A DNA stretch of 64,000 nt from an uncultured Oscillospiraceae bacterium (GTDB lineage: Bacteria > Bacillota > Clostridia > Oscillospirales > Oscillospiraceae), in assembly GCA_947630645.1 (NCBI GenBank), contig CANRIF010000002.1:1-64000 (forward strand), written 5' to 3'. This document shows, in pieces, positions 8,348-17,239 of this stretch; position 1 is the first letter of the stretch; the number at the start of each line of letters is the position of its first letter. The notes below the pieces were generated by a model, which was given only the letters and a program-made list of their open reading frames with translations, was not told the origin of the DNA and searched no databases. A program made the translations under genes and the position numbers.

Positions 8348-9238
8348 TCAATAACTGCCCGCCAGGGTCCGCAGCCGCTCGGTGACGGACCCGGGGCAGG
8401 ACACGGTCAGCCCCGCGGCGGCCACGCCCAGCCGGGCGCATCCGTCCAGCGGCAGCCCCGCCGCCAGGCCCACCGCCAGCGCCGCCGTCATGCTGTCGCC
8501 GGCGCCGGTGGCGTCCACCGTCCGGACCGCGGCCGCGGGCAGGCGCAGCACGGTCTTGGCCTCCGCGCACAGCACGCCCTCCGCCCCCAGGGTGATCACC
8601 GCCCGCTTCACCCCCGCGTCCAGCAGCACCCGGGCGCAGTCCAGGGGCCGGGCCAGACCGGTGAGCGCCTGGGCCTCCCGGCGGTTGGCCTTGAGGGTGT
8701 GCAGCCGGGCCAGGATGGGCCGCAGCCGCGTCCCCTTTGTCACGGACACGCAGTCCGCCGCCAGCGGCGCCTGCACCGAGCGGGCCAGCGCCTCCAGGGT
8801 CCGCTCCGGGAGGTTCGCGTCCACCACCACCGCGCCGAACCCCTCCAGGGCCCCGCAGGCGGCGGCGAAGGCCTCGTCCATCCGCCCGCACAGCGCCATG
8901 TCGTTCACCGCCGCGGCCACGTCGCCCCGCTCGTCGCATATGTATAGATACCGGTCGTTTGGCCCGTCCGTCCATTGGCAGCGGCTCATGTCCACCCCGC
9001 ACCTGGCCCCGTCCGCCAGGATCGCGTCCCGGTGTCCGTCCCGGCCCAGCAGGGAGATGAAGGCTGTCTCCGCGCCCAGCAGGGCGCAGTCCCGGGCGAT
9101 GTTCCATCCCACCCCGCCCAGGGACGTGCTGACCCGGCCGGGGATGGAATCGCCCCGGGCCAGAGGGCCTTCCGGGCGGCCTCCGATATCCACGTTCAGC
9201 GCGCCGATAACGGCGACTTTCTTTTTTGTCGTTTCCAT
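8348..9238 (-). CDS. PfkB-family carbohydrate kinase, pseudouridine-kinase-like
   Basis: A 296-residue ribokinase-fold enzyme. N-terminal AVIGALNVDIGG, the substrate motif LGGVGWNIARD, and the C-terminal DATGAGDSMTA with catalytic base Asp248 are all intact. The segment NDRYLYICDERGDVAAAVND resembles the sugar-lid strand of PsuK, which phosphorylates pseudouridine to 5'-phosphate, so a nucleoside rather than hexose substrate is favoured. No PsuG glycosidase gene is adjacent, which leaves the substrate open. It lies upstream of the sigma operon on the same strand and diverges from the YbaK gene. Confidence 0.8.
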   Translation of the reverse strand: METTKKKVAVIGALNVDIGGRPEGPLARGDSIPGRVSTSLGGVGWNIARDCALLGAETAFISLLGRDGHRDAILADGARCGVDMSRCQWTDGPNDRYLYICDERGDVAAAVNDMALCGRMDEAFAAACGALEGFGAVVVDANLPERTLEALARSVQAPLAADCVSVTKGTRLRPILARLHTLKANRREAQALTGLARPLDCARVLLDAGVKRAVITLGAEGVLCAEAKTVLRLPAAAVRTVDATGAGDSMTAALAVGLAAGLPLDGCARLGVAAAGLTVSCPGSVTERLRTLAGSY

Positions 9239-9284
9239 GGTATTATCTTACTGCCAACTTTCCCTTTTTGCAAGGAGGAACCCT

Positions 9285-9758
9285 ATGACCATCGAAAAAG
9301 TAAGAGCGTTCCTGGACGAGAACGGGCTATTGGACCGGCTGCACGAGTTCGACGCCTCCACCGCCACGGTGGACCTGGCGGCCCAGTGCCTGGGCGTGGA
9401 CCCGGACCGGATCGCCAAGACCTTGAGTTTTTACTGGGGCGACGGGGCGGTGCTGGTGGTGGCCGCAGGCCGCCGGCGCGTCGACAACCACAAGTTCAAG
9501 GCCCACTTCGGCTGCAAGGCGAAGATGCTCTCCGCCGAGGACACCGAGCGGCTCACCGGGAACCTGCCCGGCGGCGTGTGCCCGTTCCTGGCGCCGGAGA
9601 ACGTCCGGGTCTGGCTGGACGTGAGCTTAAAAGACCACGAGACGGTCTTCCCCGCCGCCGGCAGCCCCCACAGCGGCGTGGAACTGACCCCGGCGGAGCT
9701 GGAGGCGCTGACCGCGCCCGCCGGCTGGTGCGACGTGTGCAAGGCGCCGGAGGCATAG
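9285..9758 (+). CDS. YbaK/EbsC-family aminoacyl-tRNA deacylase
   Basis: A 157-residue single-domain protein starting behind AAGGAGGAACCCT. It shows the YbaK fold signatures: AQCLGVDPDRIAKTLSFY, an internal lysine in HKFKAHFGCKAKML, GNLPGGVCPF and the glycine-containing SPHSGVELTP near the end. Family members hydrolyse mischarged tRNA, for example Cys-tRNA(Pro), in the cytoplasm. Only 2 bases separate it from the chromate transporter gene, so they are probably co-transcribed, although no functional link is evident. Confidence 0.85.
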   Translation: MTIEKVRAFLDENGLLDRLHEFDASTATVDLAAQCLGVDPDRIAKTLSFYWGDGAVLVVAAGRRRVDNHKFKAHFGCKAKMLSAEDTERLTGNLPGGVCPFLAPENVRVWLDVSLKDHETVFPAAGSPHSGVELTPAELEALTAPAGWCDVCKAPEA

Positions 9759-9760
9759 CC

Positions 9761-10309
9761 ATGAGGACATATTGGGAGCTGTTCATCACCTTCTTCCGCA
9801 TGGGCGCCATCACCTTCGGCGGCGGCTACGCCATGCTGCCCATCCTCCAGCGGGAGGTGGTGGAGCATCGCGGCTGGTGTACCAACGAGGAGCTGACCGA
9901 TTACTTCGCTCTGGGCCAGTGTACCCCCGGCATCATCGCGGTCAACACCGCCACGTTCATCGGCTTCAAGCAAAAGGGCGTGGCCGGGGGCCTGGTGGCC
10001 ACCTACGGCGTGGTCCTTCCCAGCTTCTTCGTCATCGGCCTCATCGCGGCGCTGCTGCAAAATTTCGCGGACTACGCCGTGGTGCAGAACGCCTTTGCGG
10101 GCATCCGGGTGGCGGTGACAGTGCTGATCCTCAACGCGGTGGTCAAGCTGCTCAAGACCTCCGTGGTGGACAAACTCACCGCCTGCGTGTTCGTGGCGGT
10201 GGGCCTGCTGGCGTTCTTCCTGGACGTGTCCCCCATCCTGTTCGTGGTGGGGGCGGGGCTGCTGGGCGTGGCGGTCCGGGTCCTGGGAAAGGAGGCGGCG
10301 GGGAAATGA
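9761..10309 (+). CDS. Chromate transporter (CHR family), first half-size subunit
   Basis: A 182-residue membrane protein equal to one half of a classical ChrA. The family motif FRMGAITFGGGYAMLP is near the N-terminus, followed by ALGQCTPGIIAVNTATF and several hydrophobic spans. Short CHR proteins occur as adjacent pairs that together replace the duplicated long form. The partner starts 4 bases before this stop (ATGA overlap). CHR proteins export chromate or, in many anaerobes, an unidentified anion. Confidence 0.88.
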   Translation: MRTYWELFITFFRMGAITFGGGYAMLPILQREVVEHRGWCTNEELTDYFALGQCTPGIIAVNTATFIGFKQKGVAGGLVATYGVVLPSFFVIGLIAALLQNFADYAVVQNAFAGIRVAVTVLILNAVVKLLKTSVVDKLTACVFVAVGLLAFFLDVSPILFVVGAGLLGVAVRVLGKEAAGK

Positions 10310-10881
10310 TCTACCTGCAGCTTTTCTGGGAGTTTTTCCAGACGGGCCTGTTCGCCGTGGGTGGCGGGCTGGCCACGCTGCCGTTTTTGTACGACATGGG
10401 CGCGCGCACCGGCTGGTTCACCGCCCACCAGGTGGCGGATATGCTGGCGGTGAGCGAGTCCACCCCCGGCCCCATCGGCATCAACATGGCCGTCTACACC
10501 GGCTATACCACCGCCGGCCCCCTGGGGAGCCTGGTGGCCATGGTTGGCATCGTCACCCCCAGCATCGTGGTTATCATTATTATCGCCGCGTTCCTGCGGG
10601 CGTTCCGGGACAGCAAGTATGTGGGTGGCGCCTTTTACGGCATCCGCCCCGCCTCCACGGGCCTGATCGCCGCCGCGGGCGTCTCGGTGGCCATCGGCGC
10701 GCTGCTGCACACGGACCTGTGGACCGGCTGGGACCGGTTCTGGACCGTGCTGGACTGGAAAGCCCTGGCCCTGGCCGCGGTCATCTTCGCCGTGAGCCGG
10801 ATATGGAAAAAACTCCACCCGGCGTTCCTCATCCTGATCGGCGCCGTGGCGGGGGTCCTGTTCCGGTTCGCCGGGGCGTGA
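10306..10881 (+). CDS. Chromate transporter (CHR family), second half-size subunit
   Basis: A 191-residue membrane protein, homologous to its neighbour but distinct: FQTGLFAVGGGLATLPFL at the N-terminus, then AVSESTPGPIGINMA and a run IVVIIIIAAFLRAF. The two are translationally coupled and should form a heteromeric carrier in the cytoplasmic membrane. No regulator or reductase lies beside them, so metal resistance is not shown by context. Confidence 0.88.
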   Translation: MIYLQLFWEFFQTGLFAVGGGLATLPFLYDMGARTGWFTAHQVADMLAVSESTPGPIGINMAVYTGYTTAGPLGSLVAMVGIVTPSIVVIIIIAAFLRAFRDSKYVGGAFYGIRPASTGLIAAAGVSVAIGALLHTDLWTGWDRFWTVLDWKALALAAVIFAVSRIWKKLHPAFLILIGAVAGVLFRFAGA

Positions 10882-10891
10882 GCAGATTGTC

Positions 10892-10919
10892 TTGCGTTTC
10901 CAGGATATCGTGCTATAAT
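10892..10919 (+). promoter_or_regulatory. Promoter of the surface-glycan cluster
   Basis: TTGCGT, a 16-nt spacer and TATAAT with an upstream TG (extended -10) lie about 40 bp before the YfhO start. It is the only strong promoter I see ahead of the 23-kb co-directional run. Confidence 0.65.
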
Positions 10920-10957
10920 ATGAATATTGTGTAGTTTTTCCCAGCCGGAGATATGCC

Positions 10958-13669
10958 ATGACGACAGCCCAGCCCGGACTGAAAAAGCGAATACTGTCCG
11001 CCCTGGGCGTGTGCCTCGTCAGCTTCGGCCTCACGGCCGTGGTGATGGCGGTGGTGTACGCCCTGCGGGGCATATGGCCCTTCGGCACGGACAACGTGGC
11101 CTATATGGACACCGCCCAGTTCTATATCCCCGGGTATTACAACAGCTGGGCGTATATGCACCAACTCGCCACCGGGACCGGCGGCTCCTGGAAGGCCCTG
11201 CTGTACCCCTACAACTGGGCCTACCTGATGGTCCCCCGGGATCATGTGCTGGAGGGCTTGAGCCTGTATCTGGCGCTGCATATGTGTACGATCGCGGCCG
11301 TGGCCGGGGCGGTGTTGAGCGCCCGGTTCCCCCGGGTGGACGGCAAGTGGCGGGTGTGCCTGGCCCTGGCCTACGCCTTCTCCGGCTTCGTGCTGCAATA
11401 CTACTCCAACTTCTCATGGCTGGGCATCGTGGCGGTGTTCCCCGTATATCTGCTGGGGCTGGAGCGGCTGCTGCGGAAGGGCAAGTACGGGCTGTACACG
11501 TTCATGTGCGCCTATTTCCTCAATGCCGGCCCTTACTTCGCCTACATGGTCCTGGTGTACACCGTGCTGTTCTCCCTGGGCTGGTGCCTCACCGTGCTGC
11601 CCCGGCGGGACTGGGGCGACCGGCTGTTCCGGCTGGGCGCGGCCACCGCCGCCGCCTTCGCCTTGTGCGCCCCCAGCTGGATGCGCCAGGCCCAGTCCTT
11701 CACCACCCAGGCCCGGTTCCAGCAGAACCTTGAGACGGGCATCGTGGACGGCATGACCACCTGGGACATCACCAACACCCGGCACACATTTTTGATGCTG
11801 CTTGGCCTGGGGCTGGCGATGGCGGTGCTGCTGCGGACCTTCTCCGACCGGCGGCGGGCGTCCGGCCCGCTGCGGGAGGGATACCGCCGGGGGACACGGT
11901 TCTTCCTCTATGTGGCCGGGATGTTCCTGATCCCCATGGTGTTCACCAACATCGACACCGCCTGGCACTTCGGCCAGTACAACCTCTTCCCCATGCGCTA
12001 CGGCTATATGCTGCCCGCCACGGTCATCGGCTTCGCGGGCGTGGCCCTGGACGCCCGGCTGGACCTGGAACCGGCGGCCCCGGCCAAGGTCCCGGCGGCG
12101 CTGTGGGCGGCGGTGGCGGCGGCCCTGGCCGTGATATGCGCGCTGATGCCCTGGATCACCTCCCTGTGGCGGGAGTACGGCGCCTGCTTCCTGCAGACCA
12201 TCGGCTGGGCGGAATACGCCCGCTACTTCGCCGCGCTCACCCTGTGCGGCGGCGGCGCCGTGACGGTCTACTTCGTCCTGCTCCGGCTGCCCCGGCAGAA
12301 GGCGGCGGCCTGGGCCGCGGCGGTGCTTGTGCCCCTGCAGATGGGCGCCAACGCCTTCGGCCTGGTCGCCCCCAGCGACGACCACACCACCACCCATGAG
12401 TACGACCCCGCCTATATCGAGAAGGCGGACAGCCTCTACGAATACTTCTCCGGCCAGGACCGGTCCCCTCTGGTCCGGACCAAGAACGCGGACAGCAGCC
12501 TCAACGCGGGCTATCCAACCATCGCGGGCGTCAGCGCCATCTCCTCCATCAACAGCGGCGCCTCCAACGCCCAGTTGAGCCTGTTTCGGGGCCTGGGGTA
12601 CACCGTCAACTACTTCCGCATCCTGGACGTGGGCGGCACGGTGTTCACCGATATGCTGCTGGGCATGGACTGCGCCATCACCGCCTCCCAGCCGGACCAG
12701 GACCTCTACCTCCCCGGCGAGACGGTGGACGGTATGTGGGTGAGCCCGGCCCGGTACGGCGTCGCCCCCGTCATGCCCTACGACCCGGCGGCGCTGGAGG
12801 ATTACTTTGAACTGACCACCATCCCGGACCGGCTCAACGCCCTTTACCGGGCCTTCACCGGGGCGGAGGAGCCTCTGGCCATCCTCCCGGAGACGGTGAC
12901 CGACGTGACGGGCCAGGGGATGCGCCGGTACACCCTCACCCTCCAGCTGGACGGGCCGGCGTTCCTCTATATGCGGGCGGACGGGGTGCTGATCAACATC
13001 ACCGCGGACGGCAAGGACGTGACCGTGCCCTCCTACGGGGCCCTGGACAATCGGGTCTACCCCGCCGCGTTCAACGCGAACCTCCTCTCCCTCGGCCTGC
13101 ACGGCCCCGGCCAGGTGGAGATATGCTTCTCCTCCGCCATGGACATGACGGAGAAAGATCTGACCCTCTTCGGGCTGGACAAGGCCGCCCTGGACCGCTT
13201 TGCCCAGGACGCCAAGAAGGTGGACACCGCCTTTTCCGAGGACGGCTCCATCACCGTGCGGGTGGACGCCCAGCCCGGCCAGGCGCTGTTCCTGTCCCGG
13301 ATGGACCCCGGCAGCTGGCGCTGTACCGTCAACGGCCAGCCGGTCGAGACGGGGCGCTTTCTGGACTTCATGTTGAGCGTGCCGCTCCAGGAGGGGGAGA
13401 ACACCGTGGTGCTGTCCCGCGGCGGCGCTGCCGCCGCCCCCGCCAGCATAGATTACCGGGTGGTCATCTCCCGGGTGACCCAGGCCCTGATCGGCGCGTG
13501 GGTGCTGGCGCTGCTGGCCGTGCCCCGGCTGCGGGGCGCCCGGGCGCCCCGGGTCCTGGGGTGGATCGCCGTGGCGCTGTTCGCCGTCACCGCCGCCTGC
13601 ATCATCGGCTTCGTCTACGTCGCCCCCACCATCTCCCTCGTCACCAATGGAAAGGTGATATTCTTCTGA
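10958..13669 (+). CDS. YfhO-family membrane protein (lipid-linked sugar transferase type)
   Basis: A 903-residue protein with about a dozen membrane helices in the first 480 residues and again at the C-terminus (about 845-900), with a large extracellular domain between. The YfhO-like N-terminal pattern is visible: a first helix, then GTDNVAYMDTAQFYIPGYYN with acidic residues facing outside. In Bacillus and Listeria, YfhO proteins move a sugar from undecaprenyl phosphate onto teichoic acid, working with a CsbB/GtrB-type GT2 that charges the lipid. A GtrB-like gene occurs at 21278 in the same cluster. A second YfhO lies at the right edge of the window. Confidence 0.8.
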   Translation: MTTAQPGLKKRILSALGVCLVSFGLTAVVMAVVYALRGIWPFGTDNVAYMDTAQFYIPGYYNSWAYMHQLATGTGGSWKALLYPYNWAYLMVPRDHVLEGLSLYLALHMCTIAAVAGAVLSARFPRVDGKWRVCLALAYAFSGFVLQYYSNFSWLGIVAVFPVYLLGLERLLRKGKYGLYTFMCAYFLNAGPYFAYMVLVYTVLFSLGWCLTVLPRRDWGDRLFRLGAATAAAFALCAPSWMRQAQSFTTQARFQQNLETGIVDGMTTWDITNTRHTFLMLLGLGLAMAVLLRTFSDRRRASGPLREGYRRGTRFFLYVAGMFLIPMVFTNIDTAWHFGQYNLFPMRYGYMLPATVIGFAGVALDARLDLEPAAPAKVPAALWAAVAAALAVICALMPWITSLWREYGACFLQTIGWAEYARYFAALTLCGGGAVTVYFVLLRLPRQKAAAWAAAVLVPLQMGANAFGLVAPSDDHTTTHEYDPAYIEKADSLYEYFSGQDRSPLVRTKNADSSLNAGYPTIAGVSAISSINSGASNAQLSLFRGLGYTVNYFRILDVGGTVFTDMLLGMDCAITASQPDQDLYLPGETVDGMWVSPARYGVAPVMPYDPAALEDYFELTTIPDRLNALYRAFTGAEEPLAILPETVTDVTGQGMRRYTLTLQLDGPAFLYMRADGVLINITADGKDVTVPSYGALDNRVYPAAFNANLLSLGLHGPGQVEICFSSAMDMTEKDLTLFGLDKAALDRFAQDAKKVDTAFSEDGSITVRVDAQPGQALFLSRMDPGSWRCTVNGQPVETGRFLDFMLSVPLQEGENTVVLSRGGAAAAPASIDYRVVISRVTQALIGAWVLALLAVPRLRGARAPRVLGWIAVALFAVTAACIIGFVYVAPTISLVTNGKVIFF

Positions 13670-13684
13670 CCAAAGGAGCATCCC

Positions 13685-14707
13685 ATGAGAACCGTCCTCG
13701 TCACCGGCGGCGCCGGGTTCATCGGCGCCAACTTCGTCTACTATATGCTGGATACCCACCCGGACTGCCGGGTGGTGTGCGTGGACAGCCTGACCTACGC
13801 GGGGAACCTGTCCACCCTGGAAAAGGCCCTGGCCGACCCCCGGTTCGCCTTCTATAAGCAGGACATCCGGGACCGGGCCGGCGTCAACGCCATCTTCGAC
13901 AAGGAGAGGCCCGACGCGGTGGTGAACTTCGCCGCCGAGAGCCATGTGGACCGGTCCATCGAGGAGCCGGACCTGTTCGTGCAGACCAACGTGCTGGGCG
14001 CCCAGGTGATGATGGACGCCTGCCTTGCCCACGGCAACGTGCGCTTCCACCAGGTATCTACCGACGAGGTGTACGGGGACCTGCCCCTGGACCGGCCGGA
14101 CCTGCTGTTCACCGAGGACACCCCGCTGCACGCCTCCAGCCCTTACAGCGCCTCCAAGGCGTCGGCGGACCTGCTCACCCAGGCATACCACCGCACCTAC
14201 GGCCTGGCCGCCACCATCAGCCGCTGCTCCAACAACTACGGCCCCTATCAGTTCCCGGAGAAGCTGATCCCCCTCATGATCGCCAATGCCCTGGAGGACA
14301 AGCCCCTTCCGGTGTACGGCCAGGGCCTGAACGTGCGGGACTGGCTGTACGTGGCCGACCACTGCAAGGCCATCGACCTGATCCTGGAAAAGGGACAGAT
14401 CGGCCGGGTGTACAACGTGGGCGGCCACAACGAGATGCGTAACATCGACATCGTGCGCCTGATCTGCGCCCGGCTGGGCAAGCCGGAGAGCCTGATCCGC
14501 TACGTCACCGACCGGAAGGGCCACGACCTGCGCTACGCCATCGACCCGGCCCGCATCCACGCCGAACTGGGCTGGCAGCCGGAGACGCCCTTCGCCGAGG
14601 GCATCGGGAAGACCATCGACTGGTATCTGGCCAACCGCCCCTGGTGGGAGGCCATCGTGTCCGGAGAATACAGAAACTACTACGAGCGGATGTACGCCCA
14701 CCGCTGA
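13685..14707 (+). CDS. rmlB: dTDP-glucose 4,6-dehydratase
   Basis: A 340-residue extended short-chain dehydrogenase of normal RmlB length. NAD binding is GGAGFIGANF at residues 7-16; the catalytic region is STDEVYGDLP at about 124 and YSASKASAD with Tyr153 and Lys157. RSCxNNYGPYQFPEKLIP-type residues also match (here SRCSNNYGPYQFPEKLIP). It converts dTDP-glucose to dTDP-4-keto-6-deoxyglucose. No rmlA, rmlC or rmlD is in the window, and the next gene is an aminotransferase, so the product is probably steered to an amino sugar rather than rhamnose. Confidence 0.93.
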   Translation: MRTVLVTGGAGFIGANFVYYMLDTHPDCRVVCVDSLTYAGNLSTLEKALADPRFAFYKQDIRDRAGVNAIFDKERPDAVVNFAAESHVDRSIEEPDLFVQTNVLGAQVMMDACLAHGNVRFHQVSTDEVYGDLPLDRPDLLFTEDTPLHASSPYSASKASADLLTQAYHRTYGLAATISRCSNNYGPYQFPEKLIPLMIANALEDKPLPVYGQGLNVRDWLYVADHCKAIDLILEKGQIGRVYNVGGHNEMRNIDIVRLICARLGKPESLIRYVTDRKGHDLRYAIDPARIHAELGWQPETPFAEGIGKTIDWYLANRPWWEAIVSGEYRNYYERMYAHR

Positions 14708-14726
14708 CATTTCGGAGGAACGCCTT

Positions 14727-15860
14727 ATGATCCCCTTCAATGTGCCACCCTATTGCGGCCGGGAGGACGCCTACGTCCTGGAGGCCATCCATTCCCACAA
14801 GATCTGCGGCGACGGCGCCTTCACGAAAAAGTGCCACGCCTGGCTGGAGCAGCACACCGGCGCGGAGCGGGCGCTGCTGACCACCAGCGGCTCTCACGCC
14901 CTGGACATGGCGGCGCTGCTGTGCCGCCTGGAGCCGGGGGACGAGGTGATCCTGCCCTCCTATACCTTCTCCTCCACGGCCAACGCCTTTGTTCTTACCG
15001 GGGCGGTGCCGGTGTTCGTGGACGTGCGGCCGGACACCATGAACATCGACGAGAAGTGCATCGAGCCCGCCATCACGTCCCGCACCCGGGCCATCTGCGT
15101 GGTACACTACGCGGGGGTGGCCTGCGAGATGGACGAGATCATGGCCATCGCCCGGCGGCACGGCCTGCTGGTGGTGGAGGACGCGGCCCAGGGCGTGATG
15201 TCCAGCTATAAGGGCCGCGCCCTGGGGACCATCGGCGATTACGGCTGTTACAGCTTCCACGAGTCCAAGAACTACTCCATGGGCGAGGGCGGCGCGCTGC
15301 TGATGCGGCGGGCGGACCCCCGGGCGGAGGTCATCCGGGAGAAGGGCACCAACCGGGCCAGGTTCCTCCGGGGCCAGGTGGACAAGTACACCTGGGAGGA
15401 CCTGGGCTCCAGTTACCTGCCCAGCGAGTTGAACGCGGCCTACCTCTACGGCCAGTTGGAGATGGCGGACGAGATCAACGCCGCCCGTCTGCACAGCTGG
15501 GACCTCTATCGCCAGGGCCTAGCGCCGCTGCACGACGCCGGGCGCATCGACTGGCAGACCGTGCCGGAGGGGTGTCAACACAACGCCCATATGTTCTACA
15601 TCAAAGCCCGGGACCTGGCCGAGCGCACCGCGCTGATCGCCTATCTGAAGGCGCATGGGGTGGGAAGCGTGTTCCACTATGTGCCGCTGCACTCCGCCGC
15701 CGCCGGCCTGCGCTTCGGCCGGTTCCACGGGGAGGATAGATATACCACCCGGGAGAGCGAGCGGCTGCTGCGGCTGCCCATGTACTACGGCCTGGCCGAC
15801 GCCGACGTGGAAAAGGCGGTGGACACCGTGGCCGCCTTCTACCGGGAGGCCCGGGCATGA
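14727..15860 (+). CDS. wecE: dTDP-4-keto-6-deoxyglucose aminotransferase (WecE/RffA-like)
   Basis: A 377-residue PLP enzyme of the DegT/DnrJ/EryC1 class. It matches WecE closely in IPFNVPPYCGRE, CHAWLEQHTGAERALLTTSG, PSYTFSSTANAFVLTGAVPV, HYAGVACEMDEI and EDAAQGVMSSYKG. The PLP lysine is Lys181 in FHESKNYSMGEGG. It makes dTDP-4-amino-4,6-dideoxygalactose (Fuc4N) from the RmlB product. The Fuc4N N-acetyltransferase WecD is not seen nearby. ATP-grasp ligases follow instead, which could modify the new amino group. Its stop overlaps the next start as ATGA. Confidence 0.88.
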   Translation: MIPFNVPPYCGREDAYVLEAIHSHKICGDGAFTKKCHAWLEQHTGAERALLTTSGSHALDMAALLCRLEPGDEVILPSYTFSSTANAFVLTGAVPVFVDVRPDTMNIDEKCIEPAITSRTRAICVVHYAGVACEMDEIMAIARRHGLLVVEDAAQGVMSSYKGRALGTIGDYGCYSFHESKNYSMGEGGALLMRRADPRAEVIREKGTNRARFLRGQVDKYTWEDLGSSYLPSELNAAYLYGQLEMADEINAARLHSWDLYRQGLAPLHDAGRIDWQTVPEGCQHNAHMFYIKARDLAERTALIAYLKAHGVGSVFHYVPLHSAAAGLRFGRFHGEDRYTTRESERLLRLPMYYGLADADVEKAVDTVAAFYREARA

Positions 15861-17212
15861 GCAAGGGGAAAAAGGACGCCGCCCTGGCGTTTTTCCGGCG
15901 CAACGGCATGGCGCTGCTTCTCTGCGCCGGGCTGTTCACGCTGGTATACCAGGTCACGTTCTGTTTCCGCGGCAATGGGGACAGCGATTACATCGACCAT
16001 CTGCTCTGGGCCGTCGCCATGGATGGCAGGGCGATGCTGGAGAGCTTCTACAACGGCCAGGAGCGGCTGTGGCACATCTGCGTGCAGCTGATCCACCGGG
16101 CCGGCGTCTCCAATATCTGGATGTGCGCCGCCCTTGTCACCGCCGCCGCGGATACCGCCGCCTATTTCCTGGTCTTCAAGACTTGGGACCGGGCGCTGTC
16201 GGAGCGGACGCCCCGGTGGCTGCTGGCGCTGGCGGTCGGGACCGTGTTCGTCGTGAGCAGCCTCACCGTGCCGGGACAGTCTTTCTATACCGACCGGAGC
16301 GCGGTGAACACCTGGCACAACCCCACCAACATCATGGTCCGGCCCTTTGCCGCCGCCGTCTTCTTCATGACGGTGAATATCTATAATCGCCGGCTATGCG
16401 GCCAGCACGCCATCCTGCCGGACCCGGCGGAAGCGAGGCGCGGCTTCGTCTTTTCCGGCGGCTTCTTGGCCCAGTTCCGCGTCCCGGTCTTCACCCGGAG
16501 CGAACTGGTGCTTTATCCGCTGTGCCTGCTGCTCTCCGTGTACTCAAAGCCCTCGTTCCTGCAGTTTTTCGCCCCGGCCATTTTCCTGTTCCTGCTGCCC
16601 GGCGTGTTCCGCACCCGGGGCAAGCTGCTGCCCTTCTGCCTCAAGCTGGCCCTGGCCTACCTGCCGGCCGTCATTGTCCTTTACCGGCAGTTCCTCGCCT
16701 TTTTCAGCGGCGGCATCTCCCTGGGCATCCCGGCCTCGGCGGACACGGTGACCGCGGACAGCCTCTTTCCCGTCATCCACAGCGCCGGCGTCCAGATCTA
16801 TCTTTCCGGCGTCTCCTTTACCAGCGCCGGGAGTTTCCTGCGGTCGCTTTTCTCCCTCCTGCTCGGGCTCCTATATCCCTGCGCGTTCCCGCTGTTCATC
16901 CTGGCGATCAGCCGGCGGCGGGGCGCGGTCCTCTCCTTGGGCGGCCTGGGCATGGCCGTGGGGCAGCTGGAGGCGCTGCTGCTGCATGAGACCGGCAGCC
17001 GGGCTTATCACGGCAACTTCTCCTGGGGCTTTTATCTCTCCGTCTGGCTGTTCTGGGTAGCCGCCATCGGCATATACGCCGATCTTCTGCGGGAAAAGAG
17101 CCTCTCCGGCCGGCTGGCCCGTTGGGGCGGCACGGCGCTGCTCCTATGGCATCTGGCGTGCGGGGCCGCTTATGTCGCCACCATCCTAAGGACTGGACAG
17201 TACTTCATTTAA
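15857..17212 (+). CDS. Polytopic membrane protein of the glycan cluster
   Basis: A 451-residue protein with roughly ten predicted membrane helices and few long loops. An early loop has GNGDSDYIDHLLWA, acidic residues after the first helix as in GT-C fold transferases and polymerases. I do not recognise a named family. Translational coupling to wecE by a 4-base overlap ties it to glycan synthesis. It could be a GT-C transferase or a Wzy-type polymerase; no clear polymerase exists elsewhere in the cluster. Confidence 0.6.
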   Translation: MSKGKKDAALAFFRRNGMALLLCAGLFTLVYQVTFCFRGNGDSDYIDHLLWAVAMDGRAMLESFYNGQERLWHICVQLIHRAGVSNIWMCAALVTAAADTAAYFLVFKTWDRALSERTPRWLLALAVGTVFVVSSLTVPGQSFYTDRSAVNTWHNPTNIMVRPFAAAVFFMTVNIYNRRLCGQHAILPDPAEARRGFVFSGGFLAQFRVPVFTRSELVLYPLCLLLSVYSKPSFLQFFAPAIFLFLLPGVFRTRGKLLPFCLKLALAYLPAVIVLYRQFLAFFSGGISLGIPASADTVTADSLFPVIHSAGVQIYLSGVSFTSAGSFLRSLFSLLLGLLYPCAFPLFILAISRRRGAVLSLGGLGMAVGQLEALLLHETGSRAYHGNFSWGFYLSVWLFWVAAIGIYADLLREKSLSGRLARWGGTALLLWHLACGAAYVATILRTGQYFI

Positions 17213-17239
17213 ACATAAGTTTTTCGGAGGTCACCTATC

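Noticed and set aside
11414-14740. A 1108-codon open frame on the minus strand
   Set aside because: It lies opposite the intact YfhO, rmlB and wecE genes, has the His/Gly/Val/Gln-rich composition of GC-rich antisense frames and matches no family.
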